A program made the position numbers and the translations under genes. From positions 34,573,743 to 34,637,742 of the forward strand of contig CM063283.1 in the NCBI GenBank assembly GCA_032173965.1: 64,000 bases of DNA, written 5' to 3'. The stretch comes from Sitta carolinensis (lineage: Eukaryota; Chordata; Aves; Passeriformes; Sittidae). The notes under the pieces were generated by a model. It was not told where the DNA came from, searched no databases, and worked only from the letters and a program-made list of their open reading frames with translations. This document shows, piece by piece, positions 25,545-38,430 of this stretch. Each line of letters begins with the position of its first letter. The first letter of the stretch is position 1.

Positions 25545-26045
25545 TTCTGGCTGGATGGATGAGCTCAGAGAGTTGTGGTGAATGATATTAAATCCAGTTG
25601 GTGGTCAGTCACAAATGGTGCTCTCTGGGGTTCGGTTCTGGGGCCTGTTTAATGTGTTTATCAAAGATCTGAATGAGGGGATTGAGTGCACTTTCAGTAA
25701 GTTCACAAATGACACCAAGCTGGGTGGGAATGTTCACCCTCTGTAAAGTAGGAAGACTCTGCAGAGGAGTCTGAGCAGGCTGGATTGAGGGCCTAAGGCC
25801 AGTTGTATGGGTTCAAAAAGACCAAGTACCAGGACTTCCACTTGGGTCACAATAATCCCTTGCATAGCTACAGGCTCGGGGCAGAGTGGCTGAAAAGGTG
25901 TCTGGTAGAAAAAGATTTGGGAATTTGAGTTGACAGTAGCTGATCATCTGCTGGCAGTGTGCCCAGGATGCCAAGAAGGCCCATGGAATCCATGGCACAC
26001 TGTCCTCTCTCAGAAATAGTGTGGCCAGCAGGACCAAGGCAGTAT
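25545..26045 (+). mobile_element. CR1 retrotransposon, ORF2 3' segment, sense
   Basis: Sense CR1 wording in order: GAGCTCAGAGAGTTGTGGTG, CTCTGGGGTTCGGTTCTGGG (25.62 kb), ATCAAAGATCTGAATGAGGG, AGTTCACAAATGACACCAAG and CTGGGTGGGAATG (25.70 kb), CTGGCAGTGTGCCCAGGATG and CCAAGAAGGCCCATGGAATC (25.95 kb), and AGTGTGGCCAGCAGG (26.02 kb). The AATGACACC phrase corresponds to the catalytic-domain downstream Asp-Asp region of the reverse transcriptase ('FADDT'-type); here it reads asparagine for one aspartate. The match ends abruptly near 26045, well before the CR1 3' end. Confidence 0.88.
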
Positions 26046-26122
26046 GTTTTGGATGACCTCAGTGCCCACGGGTATGTCAGAGATCTGTGTGAGCAGGAAT
26101 TGCTTTGCCAAGAAAACATGGG

Positions 26123-26164
26123 TGCATATGTACATATGTGTGTATATATACGTGTACATATGCA
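26123..26164. repeat. Imperfect hairpin: 11-bp perfect arms
   Basis: TGCATATGTAC (26123-26133) is repeated inverted as GTACATATGCA (26154-26164), with a 20-base TG/TA-rich loop that itself nearly pairs. Purine-pyrimidine alternation throughout. Confidence 0.9.
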
Positions 26165-26700
26165 AGAGCAGAACTGGGCCCAAATCCATTCTGGGAGGTG
26201 TAATGGACATAACTGGCAAGGCCTGGGTAGCAGAAGGCTACAGGAGTGACTTGGCTGGGAGAAGTCCATGAACTATCCAGTACCATCACAGCTAGTTCCA
26301 GCCAGCTCAACAACCAATCCAAGCTGTGCCAAAACAAATTCAAACTGTGTGTCCTCCTCCTTGGTCAGAGGAACATTCAATGCCTCTGCTCAGACGTATT
26401 TAGGAAAGGATAGGAGCTGCCAGATACCCAAAGTTCATGTGAGGAGACCCAAAAGGAGGTACAGGAGGGGACACGTGAAGATACAGGAGGAGGGACAGAG
26501 AAGGGCACGTTTTGAAGGGCACATGGGGAGATGCACTCGAAGGAGGCAGTACTTGCCAGAGGACTGGAGCCCATGGATAAGCCTGTGCAAGTGTGGATGT
26601 GGCCATCAAGGGACGTGGAGGACGTGGCCTGTGGAGGACGCCACACCAGGGCAGAGCAATTAGAGCAAGTAAATGTTCAGAAAAAACCTGTCTTGGGTCA
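26165..26700. mobile_element. LTR-like interspersed repeat, family uncertain
   Basis: A GC-richer, purine-rich block with phrases such as CAACCAATCCAAGCTGTGCC, GTCAGAGGAACATTCAATGC, GAGATGCACTCGAAGGAGG and GGACTGGAGCCCATGGATAA. These remind me of long terminal repeats of bird endogenous retroviruses of the ERVL type, but I cannot name the family. No gag, pol or env coding sequence is adjacent. The overlapping open frames on both strands (26268-26663 plus, 26377-26646 minus and others) come from the low stop density of this composition. Confidence 0.4.
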
Positions 26701-29700
26701 ATTGGCAGTGTTTCATTAAAGTCCTAAATGTGATCCAGACAGCCAAGCAGGCTGTTCTCAGTAGATGTGATTTAGACAGGGAGCATAAAGAGACAAGTTA
26801 CAATTGTCCACAGTAAACCACAACTTACTCAGTCTGGATGAGTCCAAAAGATTCGGCTTCTTCAACATCAAAGAATAACCTCAGAACAACTTAGGTATTT
26901 CAGAGATAGGCACTCTAAAATGGTTAAAGGATATATTGTCTTTTATGACTCTTTTCCATGTAAGCACACAAAAAAGCCAGACTATTTTGTAATGTGAATT
27001 AGCTTGACAACTCATCTGGGTAAATTATGAAAGAAGTCTTTGCATCATATTCTGCATACCTGAATCCTTATAACAGAGTTGCTCGTTAAGGCATATACCA
27101 TGTCTGAAAATTTCAATTTTTTTCAGTTTAATGAAATTTTTGTTTTACTAATTCAGTTCTCTATGTTGGGCTATAAACACTGCATATATTAATACTGAAT
27201 ATAGTTTAAATTAAAATGTTGTTTAATTACCTAACATTTTACTTTATTACAAAGAAAGGTAATTCAATATATAGGAAAATGAATGTGTAATTACTATGAT
27301 GTTACAAAGATGAATGAGATGAGGAAATGACGATAATATTATGGGGACACATTCCAAAAGACACTAGTTGAAAGAATTTTGTGTCATTAACTTTATTGGG
27401 AGCCTTTCCAAAAGATTCAAGTTGAAAGAACTCTTGCCACTAATATATTTGGGAGTGATTCCAAAACAGTAGTTGGAAAATCTTTTTGTAGGTTAATTTA
27501 TTTGTTGGTTAAAGAAGATAAGTTTACCCTTTTTGGTATTAGATACTGGGTTTTGACAGAAGTTCACTCTCCTTATGGCTCTTGTAAAAGGAGCTAGGGT
27601 TTCCAAGTCCCTTTAAATAATTTTTTTATGGCATGAACAGAAACATTGATTTTCTTGAGTCTTCACAGCTCAGCCTTTCTATACTCTCCCTGTCTTGTAT
27701 TCATCACTGACCTGTGATACTACTATTACTTTTTCATTTGAAGCTTTTCTGCCATAACAGATCACACTCCTGCAGACAAGTTCTCAACATTTTTAATTTA
27801 TTGACCAGTGCTTCTGCACTGATAATAGCTTGAAATGCTCACTTGTCTTCTTCCATTTCATGACTGCCTGAAAAATGGATTTTCTCTGTAGCACATAGAG
27901 TGAATCTAATACTAGAAATTTTCTGCAGTCTCTTACATAATCAGGGAGTTAGCTTGCATATTTGTTATGCTGGATAATATTATGTCATAGCTCCACCTTA
28001 TTTTCATATCTTTTCATACCCCTATCTCAGTTCTTTTCTCAGATAATTTTGGAACAGGATTTGTGTTTTCTGTCTTTTTGGAAGAGCACTGAATATAGAG
28101 GAGTCCTGGCCACTGTCTAATTCCAAATAGTGTCCTATCTTTGCAGCAATGGGGAACAAGTCTCCCACAGATCTTCACTGTTGCGTTACTATATCCCACA
28201 TTTCACATTCCAGTCTATTGATCTTCCTGGCCCCATGCATATTGTTTATCATTCAATATTCCTTGTGGGGTTGTGTTGAGAAGGCTGAAGCCTAAAGAGT
28301 TTACTTGTGAAAAAAAGTGGAAGCATGAACTGGAAAACTGTGAATGCCAGAGTTTTGTTCCTATATAAAACATAAAAATAAATCCTAGCAGATCTGGTTT
28401 CTTCAGCCTGAAGGCTTCATGGCCTTGTGTGCCCTTCCTGATTCTCATGCTATAGACCAAAACAACATGCTTTAACCTTGGAAACATGCTACAAAACATT
28501 CCTGTGTTAGATTGTGAGGCACTTGTCTTATTTGTCTCCATTGCTGAAGAGAATGGTGCCAAACAGCATTTAAAGAAGCGGCAGCTGGAGCCAAGACAAG
28601 ATTGACACTCATGGTTTCACCACTTCAAATTCAGAAAACATCATCTGCAGCCAAAAAAAGAAGCTGGAATTTGAGGGAAGTTTCAGTATTTCCAAAATAT
28701 GCATAATATCTTGGATGGAAAATTGGCTATGGAACATGCCTATGATGCCATGTGCTCAGGCCACACCCTATGGAGTGGAGCTAGAGTCCAAGAGATAGGT
28801 CTGGGTCTCAGCATCTCCAGACTACCCAAGGCCCAGGTGTGCAATATCCTGCAGGATTAGCCTCCAGATGGTGGTAACCATGGTGATGAGGGCCCCAGGG
28901 CTAAGTGGACAAGCACATGGTCATGGCATTCATGAATCTCCTCCCTGATCATCAGCGCTCTGCAGGATCAGGAAACGATGCCTTACTGATTCATACAGTT
29001 TTAGGTCTTAGCACTGGGAAATCTGCAGGAAAGTGTCCCTTTAGCATCTTATATGAACAGTGGGAAGATGCACTCACTGCTTTAGAAAGGTCAAGAGCCC
29101 AAAACAGAGAGGACAGGAGAAGGGTCTTGCCTTACCTTTCCTCTGAGTTGGCTGAGTTAACTTTCTCCAAACCACTGAGGGGTGGACAGGTCCCCAGGGC
29201 TGCTTCCTGTCCATGACAGAAAGGTTCTGATGATGCCATGTTGCTGCTGCAGGGCATGAATGAACTCCTCCCTAAGAACTTCATATGTTCCCATTCCTAA
29301 CTTCAAGTTTTGGGGGTGCTTCAAGCACCCCAAATCTAAAATATAATGCTGCCATTAGTGTGTTTCTCCTATCAAAAACTATTCTTCAACTACAAAGTCT
29401 GTGGCTGCCCTCCTGACAAAATGAGATAAAGGGTTATGTCACCATCAAAACAACCTTGTCTGAGAGCATTGGAGACAAGAGGGGTCCATCATGCCAAGGT
29501 CTGCTCATCCTCTGCTAGACATCTTTCCTCCAAAAAAGGGGGTGTGAACAAACCTGAAATATTCTTCCAAGTCAAAAGCATAACTGTCAATAAGAAATCA
29601 GGAGCCACACCAACAGACAAATTACTTAACAGGTCCAAACAAGAGGCTAAGTGCCTGTCTTTGTCAACTGGAGATATTTAAAACCCAAGTGGACAAGATC

Positions 29701-32700
29701 CTGAGCAACCTGATCTAAATTGACACTGCTTCAAGTAGAGAGTTATATGAAAGAATATCAAGAGGTCCAGCTTAAATTACTCTTTGATTCAGTGATTCTA
29801 AAATACATCTATGCTAGAATATCATCACACTCACATACATGAGAAAAAATAATCACCTAACTTAGAAGACCAATGTGCAGTCAAAATTAAATCCTTGTTA
29901 GTGATTGTAATACAACAATATAAAGTTGAAAGTTCTTCAGAGGCTGAACATACCATCTCTCTCTCTGCCTTCACTATATATGTGAAAAATAAAATACATA
30001 TAATAAACAGCATGGAGCAATTTTCAAATTACTTTTTATGTACAGCATTTTCCTTTGCAGTAAATCATTCACTACACAAGATACATTCTGACATATAATA
30101 TGTATAACACAAGACCTCATTTTTTCAATGACAGTCTACATCTTGGACTAAAATTCAAAGGAGAATGTACTTATCTGTAGACTTACACATGAAGCCCTGT
30201 TCTGTAATCTGTCTTTCAAGACTAAATAGTGTAACAATGTGTATCTAAACACAAGAACACATATCAAAAAAACTATTTTCTCTCCTCCAACACAGAGCAA
30301 AAATCTGCTTCCCTTTGTCATCACAATCTCTGACTTTGCCTTCTCTCCCTCAAAGTTTGATTTTGAAATGCATATATTTGATATGCATATCCTGTGCAGA
30401 CCTAACAGAAGCCCATAGTGTGCCTTAAGAACCACTAAGAAACATGTAATTTACCATACTCGCATAAATATACAATCAGAGAAAATATCAGGACCACAGA
30501 ACTTAGAAACAACATACTCAAGACAAACAAAGGCAGAGGAAAGGATGAACGCACAAGCACAGTAAACAATGTGGGAATAGGAAATATTATCTCTGTTAGT
30601 GTTGCTATTATTTGCTTTATTTGTTGCTTAAACTTTTTCAGAGGAGTTCTGAGAGGAATTAGGTAGGTGGAAAAACAAAAGGATAGGAGTAAATCTATGA
30701 GAGCAAATGGCAAATCTGTATGGACAACAGGCTAAATGGAGTCAAGACAGCAGAAATAAGCTTTTAAAGTTATCACAGCTTTCAGCTTGTACAGTTTCTG
30801 CACTGATGCTGTCAGCTTTACTGTTTGGCTGGTTCAGGTCTGCTGCTTCCTTTGTAGATTTTAAAACCTATATGGTGAAGGAAGGAAAAATTTAAGCTTT
30901 GCCCAATTTACCATTGGTGATGTACTCCCAGATGTCCACATGACAGTCTGTTTAAGCAGAGTAACTTTTGCTCAGTCTTCATTCCTAGCTTTCAATTGTA
31001 AGCCAGAAAACTGTGCCACTCCATCACCTCAGTCCTAGATGCACTTCTAAGCCTGATCATCTAGACATAGCCTTAGTGATTCCTAGTCCATACTTCTCAG
31101 TTAGAGAAGTTATAGAGCTTTACAAAAATCTTTAAGCACCACTTGCCTATGCAAAGTATACAGCAAGACTGAGTACTAGCTGAGGATAAGGCTTTTAAAA
31201 AATAACAAATGCAATTAGCAGAGAGTGGCCTCACCAATCCTGTAAGAGGGAATTTCAGACCCAGATGGAATTTTGGACAGAAAATGGAACATTTTTGCAC
31301 TCCTGCTTTTATAAAAGACCATACAGGTCATTTAAGGACTGAAAAAAACTAAGAAAACCAGAAATGCTTTATATTGGCTCAGTTGAACAGAGATATTGAG
31401 CAAACTTTCAAGATGTGTTGTATATGCCAGAAGAATAAGCCAAGTCAAGCAAAAGAGCCCCTATTGGTGGCATAGGAAAAATTGTTCCCTTGGAGCAACA
31501 TAGGCTTAGATTTGTTTAGACTGGCCAAGAAAATAAATTTTTTTTTCAGGACTAAGTTTACTAAGAAGCAGTATTTTGTAAGTTTGGATATATACAAGTT
31601 ACAGCTAGTATGCCCTTGGTTGTAATCCAAGTGAGTTTTGAAAAATTTACTACAAATAAATTACAGTATATAACAACTAAGTACAGGTATTTGTTTTAGT
31701 AGACAGGGAGAATTCTAACACTTTTACTGATGATAGAAGTCAATGTCAGAGTTTTGTGGAAGTATAAATACAGTTACATGCAATATGATCAATCACCTGA
31801 CTCAAAGAACTGCATATGCACATGATGTAAATTAATGATCAGAACACTAAGGAGATGGAGGAGCACAAAGTCCACGAGAAGTGCCTCATGCCATTCAGTC
31901 TAATCATATGATGACTGACCAAATTTCCCCAATTTCCCACCTTTTCCTACTTACACTGTGGCTAGACAGAGATGGACTACAATACTGTTCCACATGCTTT
32001 TGGGAATGACAGTAGACAAATGCTGCCCCCAGTTTTAGGAGAGGATGTAAGAGACAACAAGTGCTTTTTTTTTTTTTTTTTTTCCTTTTCTAGTCATGCT
32101 TAGGCAGAAATTACAACAGATAAGACATCTAAATCCCAGGTCCTTAATACTATCTAAATAAACAACTTAGAATTTGCAATTAACAGCAGTTATGATATTT
32201 CAAGAGAAACCTGTAATCTCAGAGATTAGTCAAAAATTCCTCAGTACATGATAACCAGTTTATGTAGTAGGTTCATTGCAAATATTTGGAAGCAAGCCTC
32301 ATATATTTAGCTTAAAGATTAATATATTACATGTTTTGGTCAGGTTGAGCAAAGAAGATCATGCTCTGCATGCATGGAAGATCTCTCAGATTATGCCTCT
32401 TTGCTGGCACAGAGGGGAAAGTAAGGAAGCTGGAGGAATGAACAAAGGGACATGCATAGGTATATTTTATCTTCATTTCTTGTTGTATATCTATCTAAAA
32501 ATTCATAAACACAAAAACATTATGTAACTGCAACTCCAGTAACATCCTTAACTTGGAGACATAATAGAGCCTTGGCCTTGACACTTGGATGGCTCAACAG
32601 TGACTGGGATACAACCAAAGTAAGAATCAAGTAACCAGAGCTCTGAAGTTCTTGGATGCAAACAAGAAGCTGTGTACTTCAGGGAAGAAGATGTACATTG

Positions 32701-35700
32701 TTTCTGCTTCTTTGCTTCCCCTCCTCCCCTTCCTCCTTCCCTCCTTTCCACACTGTTTAGCACTGTTTAATTTATTAATTTGTTTGGTTCATCACAAATA
32801 TCTGGAGAACTATCTTTCCAGACAAAATATGGTTATTTTCCCAGGTTTCTAGGTGAATATTCAAATCTCTTTTAGTAAAGAAACTTCTAGCAGCCTTTTT
32901 TTGCTGCCAATAAGACCTGAGAAAAAGACAACTGTTGTCAAGTTTTAGCTTGGAAAAAAATCTGTGGTGTTTGAAATCTTACCTTTAAGAAGTTCATCTT
33001 GGAAAGAGTGTCACTGATCATAAAGGATCTCTCTCCATTACCACAAACTGTGAGAATACCTGGTTACCTGTTGACCACAACCTGCTCAAAAAAACACATC
33101 ACTTTGGCTGGCACCAGCATGCTTACCTCAAACTGGCTTAGGACTAATCTCATAGGAGCATGTCTTGGAGATGGCTGGTTGAAACAGTCCAAAAGAAGGA
33201 CAGGGAATGAACTAGGAATTAAATGATGTAGACCATGTTGGGCATAATGCCTGATTTTCTTCCTTAGCTCTCTTCTTTTCAGCAGCAAGAAGTGTCTCAT
33301 CTAGGACAGAACAGAGGAGGTATCTCTGTTAACAGTTTGAGGATTGCTCCTCAGAAAATGTTGGTTATTCCAAGCTATTATCTGTGCAAGGATACTTGTA
33401 CATGACTTTTAACTAAGGCTGTCACACCAGCTTTGCACCATAGTTTACTCCTCTGCATGCAGTGCGTTGCACCATTCAATTCATACAATAAAGTCACAGG
33501 GAATCTCCTGCAGGTAGTTCCTAAGAAGCTGACACCAACACAAAAGTTTCTGAGTCTAGCTGTTAGCAGGGATGGTGCTGACAGCTCTTTGGAAGGGCCT
33601 CATGATTAGGGATCTCAAGACTGTCAGCCACCCTGCTCAGACGTGGTTTGGAACTATCCCATTGCATTTGTCTTTCTATATGCCATTTTAGATGGATGGT
33701 TTGTTTATCCAGAAAATGTCTCTTTAAGAGTTGCTGTCTCTTCTGCTAAGGCAAGGAAGGGACTGAGTTGTCACCTCAAGGCCTGTGCTATACTCATGCT
33801 CTTTAGGTTTAATGCAGATTTTAAAAATGCTCCAGGAATCCAAAGGACTTCTAGTCTGTGACAAAACATATTCCTGGACCAGAGCTGCTAGAGGTATTAT
33901 GCTACATAAACAGTCATCTGTCAGTTTGCATCCAGTTGTAGCCATTTAAAAAATAAAACCCATACCACTCTACCATGTTGGTCATACTTCTTACAGATGT
34001 TATTAACTGCCCTCTGTGACAGAAAAATAATTTTCCTCATGCAATAGTCTCTTACGAACATGACCTAGAGATTAATTAAAATAATATTTTTATCACACCT
34101 TCAGGCATTAACTTTCTACAATATTTTGGCACATATGAGGTGTACTGTCAAGTTACAGAATACTGTACAACTAGCAGTAAAAATAAATTGATGTATGGAG
34201 TATGTCTTCTGCAAAATTACTTCAGGTACTGCATAACTTAATATAAACATCCTAAAATGTATAAACATGTACTCATTAAAAACTACCTCATAAAATTCAA
34301 ACAAATGAGAATGAATTGAGCATGAAGAAAAGGGTTTATGAGCTAAATAAACCCCAAGTCACTGTTATTTAGTTTTAACCTAGTTTCATTTATCTAACTG
34401 GTACTGAATCAATTACTTTAACACAAGGCAACTGTACACTAACAGGAAAAGTTCTCTTAACAAATAATTCTACTGCTCTCAGCTAAAATGCCACCATGTG
34501 TGTGCTAATAGAAGAACTTGGCTTCTACAAGTCAGATCAAAACCCATTATAATCAGCAATCTATTCTCTGAAAAATTTCTGTTAAATTCTAAATAATGTC
34601 TAGCTCTTCAGACGCCACTGAATGTAGTAATTAAATGTGCTTTGATTATTATGGGAGCTTAGACATGAATTCATTTGCAAGCATTACATTGAGGCATCTA
34701 CAGTCTGGTACAAAATCCCACTCCTAAATGGTTTAAGTGGTAAAAACTTGAGAATACAGAACTTGATTCAAAAGCTTAACTACAACAGGGCATCACGCTG
34801 GGTCTCTTGCCTTCTGTCAGGGAAGACCACAGGCCTCTTTCTGGTTCTGGTACTTTATCTACCAGTCTCATGTGTATGGCTCAACATACCTTATGGAGCA
34901 GGCAAGCATGTTTAGACAATTGAATTGGTTTCCACATTTCAATTTCTAGATGTCATGAACAAATGACTGCTTCTCTCTACTGAATATAAAGAAAGAATAG
35001 CAGGCAGCTCAGGTATCAAAGCTGAGCAGAAGAATCCCACAGCAAATAATATGAGTGTGGTGTGATGGTGACTTAACAGCAACTGGAGAATGAGCTCTTC
35101 CCATTTGATAAATCCTAAAGAGAAGTTCAGTACTTAAAAGTTAGCCCAGTCTTTGTGCACATTCAGAGGCAGATAAAGTATCAATAAAAATGCATTAAGT
35201 ATATCGTCCTGAAGAGAAAACAAGCAAAGTAACAACCTCATTTCCTATCTGTGGCTCATCTTGGAGAGAGAAAACTCTTTTTCATACCAAGCCTACCATT
35301 TCCAGCTTCATTTCAGTGCTTCCATGTGTCAGTAGTGATTGATTACCAACTCACAAAAGCTCCTGTACTGCTGTTTACCCTTCATGATTTCCTTGGCATG
35401 ACTAGTGCAGGTACTCCCCTGGTATAATCTCACCCAAAAGAACCTGGTCTTGGGCCAGGGCAAGATGGAACCTGCCACTTCCAAAGCTCAAGCCTATCAA
35501 TAAAGATTATGTATTTCAGAAGGAAATTAATTTTCTGGGGAATTAATGTTAAAACACACTTAAAATAAAAACTCCACAACAACAAACAGCAAGATGTGTC
35601 ATAAGAAATTTCATGTAAAGAACTCATTCTTGCTAAGATGGGTTTTGTGGTGTGTTATATCAGAAAGGAAAGGTAAACAAGGATGGGGAAAGCATGTGTG

Positions 35701-38193
35701 TTTGTATACACTGAAAGTAGCTCAAAGCTTCTTCACCTTCATGGAAAAACACTGTGAAAACCAAAGTAAATGGACTGGAAAATTGTGGGTTACACAGTAA
35801 AGATCACAGTTTTATAAAAAAAAAATCAGAGCAAAAATCACTCTTCCACTGGGTAATTAACATGTTAATCTCCAGGAAAGCGGGTATTAGACCTTTCTTT
35901 TGCATCTTAACACCTTTTCCAGGCAAAGTGTTTTTTAATTTCCTTTGCCTAAGTGCCAAGAGTTTCCATTTTCTATAGCTAATCTCCTAGAGAAGAATTA
36001 AAATTCCAGCACTGTCTTTACTCCAAAAATCAGAGCCCTCATTCTTTCCTACCATACTGAAAAATCTATTATTTTTCATTACTTCCAGTCAATTCTCAAG
36101 GGCCATTCTCCCACCTTGGAACTATTTTTGGACAGAGAATTTGTTCTGATTTTACTTCTCTGCTTCCTAAAAATGTATGATCCTCAGAGTCTTTTAATCT
36201 ATGGCTCTTTCCTCTGTAGCAACATTATGGATAATGCAGAGTATTTCTGCAAGCTGTTTCTCAAATCCTACCTGCTCTTGATTGCATTAAATTCTCTGAG
36301 TTTTCAAAGTGTATGATAACTGCTACACTTTCCATTTCCTTACATGGACATCCTCTGTCTGCATTAGTTCCAGCACTTTTTCAGAAAGCATCATTTAACA
36401 TAAAATCTGAATGTACAATAATAGAGCCAGGATTCATTCCCCGTTATTAATATTTTGGTGAGACAAAAGAGTAAATATTGATGTTGTATTCAATGCAGAG
36501 AAGTAAGCATTTCAGAAAGACTGAATTATCTTCCTGCTAAGCATTTCCCTCTATTGACTAAATAGGAAATGAAATTCATATTTAAGATACTGTAGTTAGA
36601 TGCCTGACTTTCATGAGAATACCTCCAAGAAAAAAGAATGAAATTATACTTCTAACACAAAGCAAAATTGTAAAGTTAAAGCCAAGAATCTCTCGTGGAT
36701 GTACCTCTACTTATTTTACATATATTACAGCTGAAAAAAAATTATACTGCTATGAGGCTGAAGTACCTATCTTGATTACTGTCAAACCTTGAATTTCAAG
36801 GTAGCATCTTAAAAACCTTGAAAAAAATCCCCTCTAGTAAAAACCAGAATATTATATCAGCTGTAATTTCCTAGTATATTATTAATATCAATACAAAATT
36901 TATACCTCTTTATTGTTGTGGCTCTCCCTCAGCAAAATTCTGAAATAGGTAATAGCTTCTTTGTACTGGATTCTAGTAAAAAGAAAACTCAGTTTCCAGA
37001 AAACTTGCGGGGTTTTTTTTTTTGTAATAAAGGCAAAAGAAAGGCAACCTGATTTTCTTCTCTGTAATCTGTTAAGAGAGTACTGCTTCTTGTATGTTGC
37101 TGTTACCTTGTAAAGCTACAACACATCAGCATGAGATGATTTATTCAACATTTATATCTGTTTAGGAATCCACTAAATGTGAATGACTCTAACTACCAGG
37201 GAAACAAGTGGTTCCTCTAATTCCAGGAACCAGAAGTAAACGATTTGCAAGCAGAAACCACAGAGAAGCATACATGTGTGGTGGATGAGAACAGCTGTAA
37301 GTGATGACAAATTGACATTTAAGGATAAGAAACATAATTTGCAGAGGGAAAGTAAGAAAGTGATGAAATAAAAAAAAGACAACAACTGAGGACAAATGTC
37401 TGATTCTTACATAATTAGTGTGATGGGTGCCTCCCCTGTTGCCCATTGGCACCTTATTTCTGCACAAACTCCAGTAGTTATTTGAGCAGTTACTGTTCAT
37501 CTTATTTGCTTTGATATCTACAGTAACTTAGCATTCAGGATGCTTCAGACAAAATGTTTACTATACAGTGGTTATATTAACATTATATGTGAGTACATGC
37601 ACAAACAAGACAGATAAAGTTCATTTCCACACCATTTAAGTATTTCCGAAGTTTCCCTCGGGCACATATCAAAGGACATCGAATCACCTATTTTAAATGT
37701 GCAAATCCACCTTCAGAAACTGTCACTGAGGAGAAAAGCAGCGTTTGGAAGAAATGCACCTTAGTTTTGTCAATGAAAGTCTTTTAATTCCTTTACCATC
37801 ATTCCTAATGTTCCACTGGCAGGAACCTTGAAAGCATGGGTAATACTCTTTGCGTCCCAGAGGCTCTAGGACATGATAGGGATGTGGTGTTAGATTTGGA
37901 ACAGGATTTCTCTCATCACAGAGTGCAATCTAGTTCCTAGATCCTCTCTGGTCCCCTCTGCTTTAATGGTGAGACTCTGACACTTCCCTGGGGAAGCCAA
38001 CCTGAATAAAGGTCTTGGTGAAAGAGAAATTGCTCCAAAGAAAATCTTATCTGTCTTTGTTGAACATGGGGAAATCATGTATGGGATAGCTTGAAGGAGA
38101 TACCTAACTTTGGGGTGGCTAAATTTCATTTAAATATTATACTAAAATATATACAGAAATTATGGTTTTGGCTATATATTTTTTATATTTCAG
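26701..38193. other. Long intergenic stretch; one tandem repeat, otherwise nothing secure
   Basis: Mostly AT-rich. It contains a 53-54 bp tandem repeat at about 27300-27510 (separate entry), a T19 run at 32065-32083, a GC-richer block of unknown origin at about 28.57-29.33 kb, and a homeodomain/TCF-type word cluster at about 34620-34690. Open frames of 60-115 residues occur on both strands without recognisable families. Confidence 0.4.
27300..27510. repeat. Diverged tandem repeat, unit about 53-54 bp
   Basis: The word TTCCAAAA recurs at 27352, 27406 and 27459 (spacing 54 and 53). Each time it is followed by AGTTGAAAGAA or a close variant, then TTAAC/CTAATA + TTTATTGGG/ATATTTGGG. A more diverged unit may precede the first, ending ATTATGGGGACAC. 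About three to four copies. Confidence 0.8.
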
Positions 38194-38430
38194 AAAGAGA
38201 GAAGAACAGATGACAGCAACATTGATGCACCTGCAATGGCACTGAAGGAGTGGGAAAGACAGTGGGCCCAGCAGGAGCAAGTGGTGTATACAACAGGGTT
38301 GTTCTCTATCAGTTTCCCCACTCGACAGTTTTTATCTCCACTTAGATTAATAAATCAAATAACAAAACCGCCTTTCTTGTTTTATTACTTGTTTGTACTG
38401 TTTTATGCGTTTACTGGTGCTGAACTGTGA
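38194..38430 (+). other. Exon-like open segment A, unassigned
   Basis: Preceded by a pyrimidine-rich acceptor (TTTTTATATTTCAG, AG at 38192-38193) and open in phase 0 to TGA at 38428-38430. The first part is polar and coding-like (KERRTDDSNIDAPAMALKEW, then ERQWAQQEQVV); the later part is hydrophobic and looks like read-through past a possible donor (GTGTAT or GTATAC near 38283-38290). I do not recognise the protein. It could be a short exon of an unknown plus-strand gene, a lncRNA exon, or chance. Confidence 0.2.

Noticed and set aside
25813..26720. Many overlapping open frames of 60-133 residues on both strands
   Set aside because: They lie in a CR1 segment and an LTR-like repeat; their length reflects local base composition and decayed ORF2, and no frame gives a retroelement protein in full.
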